64,000 nucleotides of DNA from CAWCFV01 sp963794995. GTDB taxonomy: Bacteria > Actinomycetota > Actinomycetes > JACCUZ01. The stretch covers positions 1,550,001 through 1,614,000 of the forward strand of contig CAWCFV010000002.1 of the NCBI GenBank assembly GCA_963794995.1. Direction: 5' to 3'. Below are positions 36,531-45,862 of this stretch, piece by piece; positions within the stretch are counted from its first letter, which is position 1, and every line of letters begins with the position of its first letter. Both the position numbers and the translations under genes were made by a program. Below the pieces are notes generated by a model. The model had not been told where the DNA came from, did not search any database, and worked only from the letters and a program-made list of their open reading frames with translations.

Positions 36531-36629
36531 CTACTTCTTGTTGCGGCGCTGGACGCGCGTCTTCTTCAGCAGCTTGCGGTGCTTCTTCTTCGCCATGCGC
36601 TTGCGGCGCTTCTTGATGACGGAACCCAC
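36531..36629 (-). CDS. 30S ribosomal protein bS22 (AURKAIP1/COX24 domain)
   Basis: A 32-residue, extremely basic protein, MGSVIKKRRKRMAKKKHRK continuing to a Lys/Arg-rich end. It matches the actinobacterial small-subunit protein bS22 found in mycobacterial ribosomes, related to the mitochondrial AURKAIP1 C-terminal domain. It begins with GTG at 36629 (translated Met) and has a GAGG-type site just upstream on the minus strand. It heads the bS22-epimerase-acyltransferase operon. Confidence 0.93.
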   Translation of the reverse strand: MGSVIKKRRKRMAKKKHRKLLKKTRVQRRNKK

Positions 36630-36867
36630 GGGACCTCTTCGAGTCGGTGCATGCACGGAGCTGGCACGAGTGCCGGTGGCGCAACAGGTGGCGCCACGCC
36701 TGGGGGGAGCCTACCGGTCGGTTCTCCCGGGCGCGATCGGGCGCCGGGCGACGGCCACCCGACCGACGGCCTCCGAGGGAAACGTGACCTCGCTCACGGG
36801 GGCTCGTTGGGCACCGGGAACACCCCAGTCGAGGGCGCCCGCCCCGACCGACCCTCGTGGAGGACCT

Positions 36868-39800
36868 GTGCGGAGATCACCACGCCCCCGGCACCTGCTG
36901 GCAGCCGGGGCAGCCCTCACCGTCGCGGCAGCGATCCTGCCCACGGTGCCGGCCGGAGCGACCGTCGGCGACCTGCCCGGCGCCGTGACCGGCCCGGGCG
37001 CGGACAGCGCCGTCGACAGCCGGGCCGTCAAGAAGGCCCTCGAGCCCACCGCGGCGCAGCTGGCCGCGGTCCGCGGCCTGCTGGCCGACGCCCCCCGCGG
37101 CACCCGCGTCACCTGGGACCCGCGCTTCGGCACGCCGCGCAGCATCATGGGCACCCAGGGGTACCTGACGCCGGCCCGTCCGGGCTCCGCCGTCGACGTG
37201 GCCCGCTCCTGGGTCGCCGACCACCGGGACGCCTTCGGCATGAGCGCCGCGCAGGTGGCCGCGATGAAGGTCACCCGCGACCACACGCTGCCAGGCACCG
37301 GGACCCACGCCGTCACGTTCGCCCAGGTCTTCGACGGGGTGGCCGCCGCACAGGGCGGCCGGCTGAACGTCGCCGTGACGAAGGACGGCCGGGTGCTGTC
37401 CTACGGCGGCAACCCGACCCGTGGCGGGGCGCTCGCCGGCGGCTGGTCACTGTCCGCCGCGCAGGCGCTCGGCAAGGCCGCGGACGCACTGTCCGGCACG
37501 TCCTTCACCCCCGAGGCCACCGGCAGCACCGCGGGCTGGACGACGTTCGCGAAGGGGCCGTTCGACGCGTCGTCGTACGCGCAGAAGGCCGTCTTCCCGA
37601 CCGCCGACGGTGCGCGTGCCGCGTTCCGGGTGCTCTTCGTGGAGAAGCTGGACCAGGCGTGGGACACCGTCGTCGACGCGCAGTCCGGCGAGGTCCTGTG
37701 GAAGCAGAACCTGGTGAAGAACGAGTCCGAGGGCACGGTCTACGAGAACTTCCCGGGCGCCCCCAAGGGCGGCAACCCGGTCATCAAGTCGTTCGGTCCC
37801 ACGGCGGAGTCGCCTGCCGGCTACACCGACCCGACGGGCCTGGCGGGTGTCGGCGGACCGACGACCTTCGGCAACAACGCCAACACCTACGCCAACTACT
37901 CGAACTTCATCGCACCGGCTGACCAGGCACCCCGGCCGGTGAGCCCGACCAGCCAGTTCAACTACGCCTACGGCGAGAACTGGCAGCGCACCAAGGGTGC
38001 CGCCGTGCCGCCTTCGTACGCGCTGGACATGGAGCCGGCCACCACGAACCTGTTCTGGCACCACAACCGGGTCCACGACGAGTTCTACGACTTCGGGTTC
38101 ACCGAGTCGGCCGGCAACTTCCAGACCGACGGCGGCGACCCGCTCCTCGGCCTGGTGCACGCCGGCGCGGCGAGCGGCGGTGCCCCGACCTACACCGGCC
38201 GCGACAACGCGTACATGCTCACGCTGCCCGACGGCATCCCGTCGTGGAGCGGGATGTTCCTCTGGGAGCCGATCAACGACGCCTTCGAGGGTCCCTACTC
38301 CGACGGCAACTTCGACGCGTCGGTCATCGAGCACGAGTACGCCCACGGCCTGTCGACCCGGTACGTCGCCGGCGGGGCGGCTCTCGGCTCGCACCAGTCC
38401 GGCTCGATGGGTGAGGGCTGGGGCGACTGGTACGGCCTGAACTACCTGCACCGCGAGGGCCTGTACTCGAAGTCGGTCGTCGGCGAGTACGTCACCGGCA
38501 ACCCGAACCGCGGCATCCGCAACTGGGCCTACGACGAGAACCCCACGACGTTCGGGGACATCGGCTACGACCTGACCGGCCCCGAGGTGCACGCCGACGG
38601 CGAGATCTGGACCACCATCCTCTGGGACCTGCGCAAGAAGCTCGTGGCGCGGTACGGCCAGGCGAAGGGCTCCGACGTCTCGGCCCGGCTCGTGACCGAC
38701 GCGATGCCGATCTCGGCTCCCGACCCGTCGTTCCTCGACATGCGGGACGCGATCCTCACCGCCGACACCGACCGCTACCACGGCGACAACTCCGACACGA
38801 TCTGGACCGTCTTCGCCCAGCGCGGCGCCGGGGCCTCGGCCTCGACCGCCACCGGTGACGACACCGAGCCGCGGCCCGGGTTCGACCACGCGTCGAGCTC
38901 GCGCAACGGCACCCTCGTCGGGACCGTGGTGAACAGCTCCACCGGTGCGCCGGTCAAGAACGCCAAGGTGATCGTGGGCGAGTTCGAGGCCCGCGTGAGC
39001 CCCCTGGTGCGCACGTCCAGCAGCGCGGGCGGCTTCGGCGCCCGGATGGTCGGCGGTACCTACGACCTGCTGATCCAGGCCCCCGGCTTCGGTGCACAGC
39101 GGTTCCGGGACATCTCGGTCACCGCGGGGAAGACGACGTCGCTGAAGTTCTCCCTCGCCCCGAACCTCGCCTCGCTGGCGTCCGGTGCCACGATCGTGTC
39201 GACCAGCAGCGAGGACGCCGGCCTGCCGGCCGAGTTCCTGCTGGACGACACCGCCGCCAGCGTGTGGAGCACCAAGCGTGGGACCACGGCGTACAACGCC
39301 GGTCCGGACGAGCGGGTCACGGTGAAGCTCGCCAAGCCCGCCACGATCAACCGGATCCAGGTCAGCGCGTTCAAGAACACCGTCGCGAGCCGCTTCGCCG
39401 CGCTCAAGGACTTCACCTTCCAGGTGTCGACCGACGGCGTGCTGTGGAAGACGGTGAAGACCGGCAGCTTCGGCTACCAGACGCCGCGGCCGACCGCGCC
39501 GGACCTGAACTACGCCTCGTTCAGCCTGGCGTCACCCACCAAGGCCAGCCACGTCCGGTTCTTCCTGGACTCGGTGCAGGGTGAGACGGTGAAGTACGCC
39601 CAGGCGGCGGAGCTGCAGGTGTTCGGAGCGGCCAAGGGCATCGAGCCGGTGGCCCCGGCGCCGGACGCCCCCTTCTCCGACTCGGGCACGCTGGCCGTGG
39701 GCAACCCGTCCGCGGGTGACCCGACCGGCCTGCAGAACGTCAGCGGCGTCACCGGCAACGAGTTCGAGCAGACCTGCTCGGCGCCGCCGGTCTCGCAGGG

Positions 39801-40059
39801 CGTGGACGGCTGGGTGAGCACGCTGCCCAGCGGCTTCGGCGACGGGGTGCACACGGTGACGGTGACCGGCGAGGAGACCCCCGCCGGGCACGACATCGAC
39901 CTGTACTTCTACAGCGCCGACTGCGCGCTGCTCGGGGACATCGCCACCTCGGGCGCCGACGAGTCCGGGGTGATCCCCGGGGGCACGGCGTACGTACTGA
40001 CGCACCTCTGGTCCGGTGCCGACGTGCCGTTCACCCTCACCGCGACCGACGCCGGCTAG
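36868..40059 (+). CDS. Secreted M36 (fungalysin-type) metallopeptidase with C-terminal accessory domains
   Basis: A 1063-residue exported protease. A signal peptide (RRSPRPRHLLAAGAALTVAA, cleavage likely after AGA near residue 33) precedes an FTP-type inhibitory propeptide (about 60-190). The zinc site is H489-E490-Y-A-H493 with the third ligand near E516 in MGEGWGDWYG. After the catalytic domain come a carboxypeptidase-regulatory-like beta domain (about 685-770), an F5/8-type discoidin-like domain (about 770-920) and a PPC-like C-terminal domain. GTG 36868 is chosen because GGAGG (36858-36863 region) precedes it and it begins the signal peptide; the open frame upstream is antisense to bS22. 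Confidence 0.93.
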   Translation: MRRSPRPRHLLAAGAALTVAAAILPTVPAGATVGDLPGAVTGPGADSAVDSRAVKKALEPTAAQLAAVRGLLADAPRGTRVTWDPRFGTPRSIMGTQGYLTPARPGSAVDVARSWVADHRDAFGMSAAQVAAMKVTRDHTLPGTGTHAVTFAQVFDGVAAAQGGRLNVAVTKDGRVLSYGGNPTRGGALAGGWSLSAAQALGKAADALSGTSFTPEATGSTAGWTTFAKGPFDASSYAQKAVFPTADGARAAFRVLFVEKLDQAWDTVVDAQSGEVLWKQNLVKNESEGTVYENFPGAPKGGNPVIKSFGPTAESPAGYTDPTGLAGVGGPTTFGNNANTYANYSNFIAPADQAPRPVSPTSQFNYAYGENWQRTKGAAVPPSYALDMEPATTNLFWHHNRVHDEFYDFGFTESAGNFQTDGGDPLLGLVHAGAASGGAPTYTGRDNAYMLTLPDGIPSWSGMFLWEPINDAFEGPYSDGNFDASVIEHEYAHGLSTRYVAGGAALGSHQSGSMGEGWGDWYGLNYLHREGLYSKSVVGEYVTGNPNRGIRNWAYDENPTTFGDIGYDLTGPEVHADGEIWTTILWDLRKKLVARYGQAKGSDVSARLVTDAMPISAPDPSFLDMRDAILTADTDRYHGDNSDTIWTVFAQRGAGASASTATGDDTEPRPGFDHASSSRNGTLVGTVVNSSTGAPVKNAKVIVGEFEARVSPLVRTSSSAGGFGARMVGGTYDLLIQAPGFGAQRFRDISVTAGKTTSLKFSLAPNLASLASGATIVSTSSEDAGLPAEFLLDDTAASVWSTKRGTTAYNAGPDERVTVKLAKPATINRIQVSAFKNTVASRFAALKDFTFQVSTDGVLWKTVKTGSFGYQTPRPTAPDLNYASFSLASPTKASHVRFFLDSVQGETVKYAQAAELQVFGAAKGIEPVAPAPDAPFSDSGTLAVGNPSAGDPTGLQNVSGVTGNEFEQTCSAPPVSQGVDGWVSTLPSGFGDGVHTVTVTGEETPAGHDIDLYFYSADCALLGDIATSGADESGVIPGGTAYVLTHLWSGADVPFTLTATDAG

Positions 40060-40076
40060 CCGGGGTCGCTCCGGGG

Positions 40077-40135
40077 ACGACGAAGGCCGCCCCCGCTCAC
40101 CCCGACGGCAGGGGGGTGGGCGGGGGCTTCGTCGT
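40077..40135. terminator. Bidirectional hairpin terminator between M36 and HTH genes
   Basis: Arms acgacgaag (40077-40085) and cttcgtcgt (40127-40135) pair, extended inwards by a C-rich stretch after the left arm against G-rich bases before the right arm. It lies between the convergent stops of the protease gene and the excisionase-type HTH gene. Confidence 0.6.
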
Positions 40136-40152
40136 GCGGGTGGCGCCGAGCC

Positions 40153-40362
40153 TCAGGCGGTCTCGACGAAGGACTGGTCGAGGTAGTCGTGGACGGCCTG
40201 CTCGGGCACGCGGAACGAGCGCCCGACCCGGACGGCGGGCAGCGTGCCCGCGTGCACCAGGCGGTAGACGGTCATCTTGGAGACACGCATCACCGAGGCG
40301 ACCTCGGCGACGGTGAGGAACGTGACCTCGGACAGAGGTCGGTCCTTGGGACCTGCAGGCAT
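40153..40362 (-). CDS. Excisionase-family (HTH_17) DNA-binding protein
   Basis: A 69-residue protein made almost entirely of a MerR/excisionase-like winged HTH: FLTVAEVASVMRVSKMTVYR then HAGTLPAVRVGRSFRVPEQA. The family includes Streptomyces BldC and similar stand-alone regulators, and this close form is widely conserved in actinobacteria. The ATG at 40362 gives the usual length. It lies near the BldN-like sigma gene, suggesting a developmental regulatory neighbourhood. Confidence 0.9.
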   Translation of the reverse strand: MPAGPKDRPLSEVTFLTVAEVASVMRVSKMTVYRLVHAGTLPAVRVGRSFRVPEQAVHDYLDQSFVETA

Positions 40363-40531
40363 GACGCACCGGACCTTCAGCACGTGACGGGCGCCGGCTT
40401 CCCCACCGGTGCGCGAAAGGCGTACGCGCTCTGACCTACAGCGTAGGGGCGGGTGTGCCTCGTGGGAAAGGGGTGACCGGAACTCCACCCGGACGGCCGC
40501 CCCCGCAGGGCCAGCCGGACGGGTGAACGGC

Positions 40532-42514
40532 TCAGGTGACGACCGGCTCCAGCCGGGGCAGCCGGAGCTCGCCGGCGGGGACCGGGCGCCCCAGCAGGAA
40601 GCCCTGCGCCACCCGGCAGCCCAGCCGCCCCAGCTCGGCGAGGGTGGCATCGTCCTCGACGCCCTCGGCCACCACGGTCAGCCCCAGCCGGGTCCCGAGA
40701 CCGACGGTCGAGTCGACGATCACCCGGTCCCGCTCGCTGCCGGTGAGGGCGGCGACGAACGTGCGGTCGATCTTCAGCTCGTGCACCGGCAGCGCCTTGA
40801 GGTAGGCCAGCGACGAGTACCCGGTACCGAAGTCGTCGATGCTGAGCAGGACACCGGCGCCGGCCAGCCGGGTCAGGACGGCCAGCGCGGTCGCCGGGTC
40901 CTCCATGATCGTGGTCTCGGTGATCTCCAGGCCGAGCAGCGGGGGCGGCACCTGGTGGGTGGCGAGGGCGGCGAGGACCTGCTCGGCGAAGCCGGGCTGC
41001 AGCAGGCTGCGGGTCGAGATGTTCACGGCGACCGGGACCGGTGTGCCCTGGTCCGCCCAGGCGCGGGCCTGGGCCAGCGCGAGGTCGAGGACCTGCTCGG
41101 TCAGGGGGTGGATCAGGCCGGTGCGCTCGGCGACCGGCAGGAACTCCAGCGGCGCCACCAGCCCGCGCCGCGGGTGCTGCCAGCGCACCAGGGCCTCGAC
41201 ACCGCGCACCGACCCGTCGAGGTCGCACTTGGGCTGGAAGTGCAGGAGCAGCTCGCCGGCCGCCAGGCCGCGGGAGAGGTCGGCGATCAGGCCCAGCCGG
41301 GCGGCGCTGTGGTCGTCGTGGGCGGGGTCGTAGGCCCGGACGCCGGCGTGCGCCCGCTTCGCCGCCTCCGAGGCGACGTCGGCGTGCCGCAGCATCGCGG
41401 CCGCGTCCTGCGCGTCGGCGCCGTGCACCGAGACGCCGGCGCGGGCCCCCAGCACCACGTCGACCCCGGCCACCGGCACCGGCTCGCAGAGGGCGAGGCG
41501 CAGCACCTCCGCGTGGGCGAGCGCCGAGTCGACGTCGGCGACGTCGGCGACCAGGACGGCGAAGTCGTCGGCACCGAGCCGGGCCACGACGTCGGCCGGC
41601 CCGGCGAGCTCGAGCAGACGGTGCGCCATGGTGACGACGAGCTCGTCCCCCCGGTCGTGGCCGAGGGTGTCGTTGACCTCCCGGAACCGGTCGAGGTCGA
41701 GCAGCACCAGCGCCGGGTGGGCACCCGAGGACTCCGCCGCGCCGGCGGCCCGGGTGAGCTCACGGTCCAGGCCGCGACGGTTCGCGAGCCCGGTGAGCGC
41801 GTCGTGCGTCGCCTGGTACTCGGTGCGGGCCGCCTCGCCGCGCAGCCGGCGCGACGCCGAGGCGACGGTCCGGAACAGCCCGGCCCAGAGCAGCAGCAGG
41901 CCCAGGCAGAGAACGGTCACCGCGTGCAGGGTGTCCGAGCGGATGCTGTCCTGCACGGAGGCGTACGGGAGGTAGAGCTCGAACACCCCGGCGGGCTCGC
42001 TGCGCCCCTCGTACACGATCGGGACGTACACCTCGAGCAGGGTCCCGTAGCGCTCGAGCAGCGGCGCGTTGTCCGGCTCGTCGCTGCTCGAGATGATCTC
42101 GGCCTCGACCTCGCCCTCGAGCGCCTCGGCCAGCTCGTGCGACGGGCCGCTGTCCGCCAGCGGCACGGCGGCCGTGTGCGGGTCCGCGACGTAGGTGACC
42201 TCCCGCTCGACGTTCCAGATCTTGATGCGGGCGATCTCGGTCCCCTGCCGGGAGCCGCGCACCGCACGGTCGAGGGCGCGGACCTTCGCCGGCGGCAGCC
42301 CCTCGGCCAGGTCGGCCTCGGTGAGCAGCGGCTGGACGGCGATCGTCGTGGTCAGCACCGCGGCGTCCTTGGCGGCGGCGAGGGCACGCCGGGAGATCAT
42401 CGTGGCCAGGACCTGGCTCAGGAGCACGCCGAGGACGACGACCAGCACCAGGCTGACCGCTGCGACGCGCACGAGCAGGCTCGGGCGGCGCACCCCCTCC
42501 AGAACAGACTGCAC
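40532..42514 (-). CDS. Membrane c-di-GMP phosphodiesterase with degenerate GGDEF domain
   Basis: A 660-residue protein with a transmembrane helix near residues 13-33, an extracytoplasmic sensor region (about 45-160), a second helix (about 165-185), a GGDEF domain (about 195-360) and an EAL domain (about 385-640). The GGDEF motif is RLGADDFAVLV instead of GGDEF, so cyclase activity is probably lost. The EAL site is intact: VEALVRWQHP, EITETTIMED, IDDFGTGYSSLAYLK and VAEGVED. Net c-di-GMP hydrolysis is predicted. The start GTG at 42514 is approximate. Confidence 0.9.
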   Translation of the reverse strand: MQSVLEGVRRPSLLVRVAAVSLVLVVVLGVLLSQVLATMISRRALAAAKDAAVLTTTIAVQPLLTEADLAEGLPPAKVRALDRAVRGSRQGTEIARIKIWNVEREVTYVADPHTAAVPLADSGPSHELAEALEGEVEAEIISSSDEPDNAPLLERYGTLLEVYVPIVYEGRSEPAGVFELYLPYASVQDSIRSDTLHAVTVLCLGLLLLWAGLFRTVASASRRLRGEAARTEYQATHDALTGLANRRGLDRELTRAAGAAESSGAHPALVLLDLDRFREVNDTLGHDRGDELVVTMAHRLLELAGPADVVARLGADDFAVLVADVADVDSALAHAEVLRLALCEPVPVAGVDVVLGARAGVSVHGADAQDAAAMLRHADVASEAAKRAHAGVRAYDPAHDDHSAARLGLIADLSRGLAAGELLLHFQPKCDLDGSVRGVEALVRWQHPRRGLVAPLEFLPVAERTGLIHPLTEQVLDLALAQARAWADQGTPVPVAVNISTRSLLQPGFAEQVLAALATHQVPPPLLGLEITETTIMEDPATALAVLTRLAGAGVLLSIDDFGTGYSSLAYLKALPVHELKIDRTFVAALTGSERDRVIVDSTVGLGTRLGLTVVAEGVEDDATLAELGRLGCRVAQGFLLGRPVPAGELRLPRLEPVVT

Positions 42515-42582
42515 ACGAGTGTTGTCGGACGCCGCGGCCCGGCCTCGATCACCCGAACGGGTGCAACCGGACCGGCCCCGGC

Positions 42583-43401
42583 TCAGGACAGGCCGGCAGC
42601 GGCGAGCAGGTACGCCGTCATCGGGGTGTACAGGTGCGGCGGGACGTTGTCGTCCAGGGGCACCGCGACCTCGACCGTTCCCTCGGCCTCCGCCACGAAC
42701 AGGGCCGGGTCGTTGCTGTCGGCGAACCCGACCGTCGGGACGCCGGCGCGGCCCGCCGCGCCGGCCCAGCCGTGGTCGGCGACCACGAGGTCCGGCACCG
42801 CCTCGCCGTCGGCGGCCAGCGCCGCGAGCAGCCCCACCATCGGGGTGGGTGAGTGGGTGTGGTGCAGGTTGCCCGTGCTGCTCACCACCGCCACGTCGCC
42901 GACGTAGCGGACGTGTCGATCGACCGGGCCCCAGCGGGTCGTCGACCGGTAGGCGAACCCTGCCCCGGGGGTGAGGACCGTGGCGCCGGCGGCCCGCAGC
43001 GACCGGGCGACCGCCAGGTGCACCACGAGCAGGCCCGCCGGGTGCCCGGTGGCCAGCAGGACGCGGCTGCGGTCCCGGCCGGCCCGCGCCAGGCGCTCGG
43101 CCATCCGGTCCAGCCCCGCGATCGTGAGGTCGGGGTCGATGCGGTCCGGCCCGCGCAGGTGGCGCCGGTCCGGCGACACACCGACCTTGTCGACCATCAG
43201 GTCGAGGATGTCGTCGAGGTTCCACCGTCCGGTCGGCTGCAGCCCGAACATCGCCTTCGGAACCCGGCCGGCAAGCAGCCCGTACTTCAGCAGGTTGTCC
43301 TCACGGGTGGTGCGCACGTCGCCCGCGATCAGCGCGTCGACCAGGTGGTCCCGCAGCTCGTCGCGGGTGGGCACCGCGCCGTCCGTCGTGGTGGCCGTCA
43401 C
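42583..43401 (-). CDS. Actinobacterial phosphatase-like protein of uncertain substrate
   Basis: A 272-residue soluble protein conserved in actinobacteria and generally labelled phosphatase. Segments such as VLLATGHPAGLLVVHLA, LVVADHGWAGAAGRAGVPTV and DSNDPALFVAEAEGTVEVAV stand out, with histidines and aspartates that could bind metal. I cannot name the reaction. The GTG at 43401 overlaps the acuC stop as GTGA, so its job is probably linked to the AcuC deacetylase. Confidence 0.75.
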   Translation of the reverse strand: MTATTTDGAVPTRDELRDHLVDALIAGDVRTTREDNLLKYGLLAGRVPKAMFGLQPTGRWNLDDILDLMVDKVGVSPDRRHLRGPDRIDPDLTIAGLDRMAERLARAGRDRSRVLLATGHPAGLLVVHLAVARSLRAAGATVLTPGAGFAYRSTTRWGPVDRHVRYVGDVAVVSSTGNLHHTHSPTPMVGLLAALAADGEAVPDLVVADHGWAGAAGRAGVPTVGFADSNDPALFVAEAEGTVEVAVPLDDNVPPHLYTPMTAYLLAAAGLS

Positions 43402-44585
43402 AGGTCGAGCAGCCCGCCGAGGCCACGTGCGGGGTACACGGCCTTGCGGGTCGCGAGGATCGCGCGGTCCACCGCGTCGACGGGGTCGTAGCCCGCCGAC
43501 CAGTCCCGCCACTGCGGCGTCGCGCCGTCGGTCATCCGCGACGGCGCCGACAGCCCGTGGCGCGACTCGACGTGGTCCCGCCACGCCTGCGGCACCGGTG
43601 TCTCCGGCGGCACGGGGTGGCCGGCGGCCTCGGCGAGAAGGTGGGTCCAGGCCCGGGGGACGACCTGGGCCAGCTCGTACCCACCGCCGCCCGTGGCGAG
43701 CCAGCGGCCGCCGGCGTGACGGTGCGCGAGGTCGTGCAGCGCGGCGTAGGACATGCGCTGCGCGTCGAGGGTGAGCCCGAGGTGCGCGAGGGGGTCCAGC
43801 AGGTGGCTGTCGCACCCGTGCTGGGTGACGAGCACCTGCGGCGCGAAGTCCTCGAGCAGCTCCGGCACGACGGCGTGGAAGGCGCGCAGCCAGCCGGAGT
43901 CGCTCGTGCCGGGAGGAAGCGCGAGGTTCACCGCTCCGCCGTCGGCGTGCGGGCCACCGCAGTCGTCCGGGAAGCCGGTGCCGGGGAACAGCCACCGGCC
44001 GCTCTCGTGCAGCGAGATCGTCAGGACCCGGGGGTCGTCCCAGAAGGCACGCTCGACGCCGTCGCCGTGGTGCACGTCGACGTCGACGTAGGCGACGCGC
44101 TCGGCGCCCTGCGCGAGCATCCAGGCGATCGCGACCGCCGGGTCGTTGTAGACGCAGAACCCGCTGGCGGCGCCGGGCATCGCGTGGTGCAGGCCGCCGG
44201 CGACGTTGACGCCGTGCTCGGTCTCGCCGGACCACACGGCCCGCGCGGCGGCGAGGGTCGCGCCGACCACGAGGCTGGTCGCCTCGTGCATGTGGCGGAA
44301 CGCCGGGGTGTCTGACGTGCCCAGCCCCCGTGCCGCGTCCGCCCCGGCAGGGTCCTCCCCCGCCGCCCGCACGGCCTCGACGTACTCCTTCTCGTGGACG
44401 AGCAGCAGCTCCTCGTCGGTGGCCGGCTCGGGCACGACCATCCGGACGGTCGGCAGGTCGAGGACACCCAGCTCGCGGGCGAGGCGCATGGTGAGGTCGA
44501 CCCGGACCGGGTCGAGCGGGTGGTCGTGGCCGAAGTCGTACCCGACCAGCGCGTCGTCCCACGGGACCAGCACCGACCGGCTCAT
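43398..44585 (-). CDS. acuC: AcuC-type protein deacetylase (class I/II histone-deacetylase fold)
   Basis: A 395-residue zinc deacetylase. Active-site features are the tandem histidines in GGLHHAMPG, zinc ligands in YVDVDVHHGDGV, the catalytic-loop QHGCDSHLLDPLAHL and the C-terminal GGGGYE. AcuC removes acetyl groups from acetyl-CoA synthetase in Bacillus; that substrate is plausible here but no acs gene is in view. The ATG at 44585 is the only good start. Confidence 0.92.
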   Translation of the reverse strand: MSRSVLVPWDDALVGYDFGHDHPLDPVRVDLTMRLARELGVLDLPTVRMVVPEPATDEELLLVHEKEYVEAVRAAGEDPAGADAARGLGTSDTPAFRHMHEATSLVVGATLAAARAVWSGETEHGVNVAGGLHHAMPGAASGFCVYNDPAVAIAWMLAQGAERVAYVDVDVHHGDGVERAFWDDPRVLTISLHESGRWLFPGTGFPDDCGGPHADGGAVNLALPPGTSDSGWLRAFHAVVPELLEDFAPQVLVTQHGCDSHLLDPLAHLGLTLDAQRMSYAALHDLAHRHAGGRWLATGGGGYELAQVVPRAWTHLLAEAAGHPVPPETPVPQAWRDHVESRHGLSAPSRMTDGATPQWRDWSAGYDPVDAVDRAILATRKAVYPARGLGGLLDL

Positions 44586-44628
44586 GGCGCGACGCTACCC
44601 GGCGCCCCGCCCGGGCACGCCCGGGCCG

Positions 44629-45813
44629 TCACTCCGACCGCAGGGCGACGACCGGGTCCAGCCGGCCGGCGCGACGGGCCGGTGCCACCCCGAAGAAGAC
44701 GCCCACCGCGACCGAGACACCGAACGCCAGAGCCGGCGACCACCACGCGATGACCGCGGGCAGCGGGGACACCGCAGCGACGAGCAACGACCCGCCCACG
44801 CCCAGCCCGATGCCGAGCACACCGCCCACGACACAGAGCAGCACGGCCTCGATGAGGAACTGCAGCACGACGTCGCGCTGGCGTGCGCCGAGCGCCTTGC
44901 GCAGGCCGATCTCGCGGGTCCGCTCGCGGACGCTGACCAGCATGATGTTCGAGACGCCGACGCCGCCGACGAGCAGCGAGATGGCGGCGATCGCGGCGAG
45001 GACGAGCGTGAGCAGACCGAGGATCCGCCCGATGGTGCCGAGGATCTGGGTCTGGGTGACGGCGGAGAACTCCTCGCCGTCGTACTTGTCCTTGAGCGCC
45101 GCGGTCAGCCGGACCTGCAGCGGCTCGACGTCGTCGGCGCGTGCCGCCTTGACCGCCAGCGCGTCGATCCGGTCGACGCCGAACAGCCGCTGGGCCGCGG
45201 TGACCGGGATGTGCACCTCGGTGTCGCGGTCGACGCCGAAGGTCGACCCGACCCGCTCGAAGACGCCGATCACCCGGAAGCGCACGCCGGCGATCGCCAC
45301 CTGGCGGCCGAGCGGGTCGACCTCCCCGAAGACCCGCCGCACGAGGGTCGCGCCGAGGACGGCCACCCGGCGGCGGGTGTCGACGTCTGACGAGGTGATG
45401 TACGCCCCGCGTGCCAGCGGACGCTCGAAGACGTTGGGGACGTTCTCGTTGACGCCGTTGACGGTGACGAACGCCTCGCGTCTCCCGACCCCGACCGTCT
45501 CACCGGACGCGATGGACACCGCGACCCGCCGCTCGTCGCCGACGACCCGCCCCAGCAGCCCCACGTCGTCGAGGGTGAGCCGGCTGACCGAGGGCGCCGA
45601 GCCGAGCTCGAACTTGCCGGGCACGACGATGATGATGTTCGAGCCGAGTCCCTCGACCTGGTCCTCGACCTCCTGCTTCGCACCGCTGCCCAGCGCCACC
45701 AGGACCACGACGGCGGCGACCCCGATGACCACGCCGAGCATGGTGAGCGCGCTGCGGAGCCGGTTGGCGCGCAGGGCGTCCAGCGCCACCCGGAACGCCT
45801 CGCGGGCCCTCAC
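44629..45813 (-). CDS. MacB-type ABC transporter permease
   Basis: A 394-residue permease with an N-terminal helix (LTMLGVVIGVAAVVVLVALG), a large extracytoplasmic MacB-like domain (about 45-265) and a C-terminal FtsX core of three helices (ISLLVGGVGVSNIMLVSVRERTREIG region). This four-helix layout is that of mechanotransmission-type exporters. It forms an operon with the ATPase and the lipoprotein adaptor genes upstream. Substrate is unknown; export of a peptide or small molecule is typical. Confidence 0.92.
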   Translation of the reverse strand: MRAREAFRVALDALRANRLRSALTMLGVVIGVAAVVVLVALGSGAKQEVEDQVEGLGSNIIIVVPGKFELGSAPSVSRLTLDDVGLLGRVVGDERRVAVSIASGETVGVGRREAFVTVNGVNENVPNVFERPLARGAYITSSDVDTRRRVAVLGATLVRRVFGEVDPLGRQVAIAGVRFRVIGVFERVGSTFGVDRDTEVHIPVTAAQRLFGVDRIDALAVKAARADDVEPLQVRLTAALKDKYDGEEFSAVTQTQILGTIGRILGLLTLVLAAIAAISLLVGGVGVSNIMLVSVRERTREIGLRKALGARQRDVVLQFLIEAVLLCVVGGVLGIGLGVGGSLLVAAVSPLPAVIAWWSPALAFGVSVAVGVFFGVAPARRAGRLDPVVALRSE

Positions 45814-45862
45814 CCGGACGCCTTCCCGCGACAGCGCTGCGGCGCGTCGGGCGACCCGGTGA

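Noticed and set aside
36466..36867. N-terminal extension of the M36 protease
   Set aside because: This part is antisense to bS22 and would bury the signal peptide inside the protein; GTG 36868 has GGAGG upstream.
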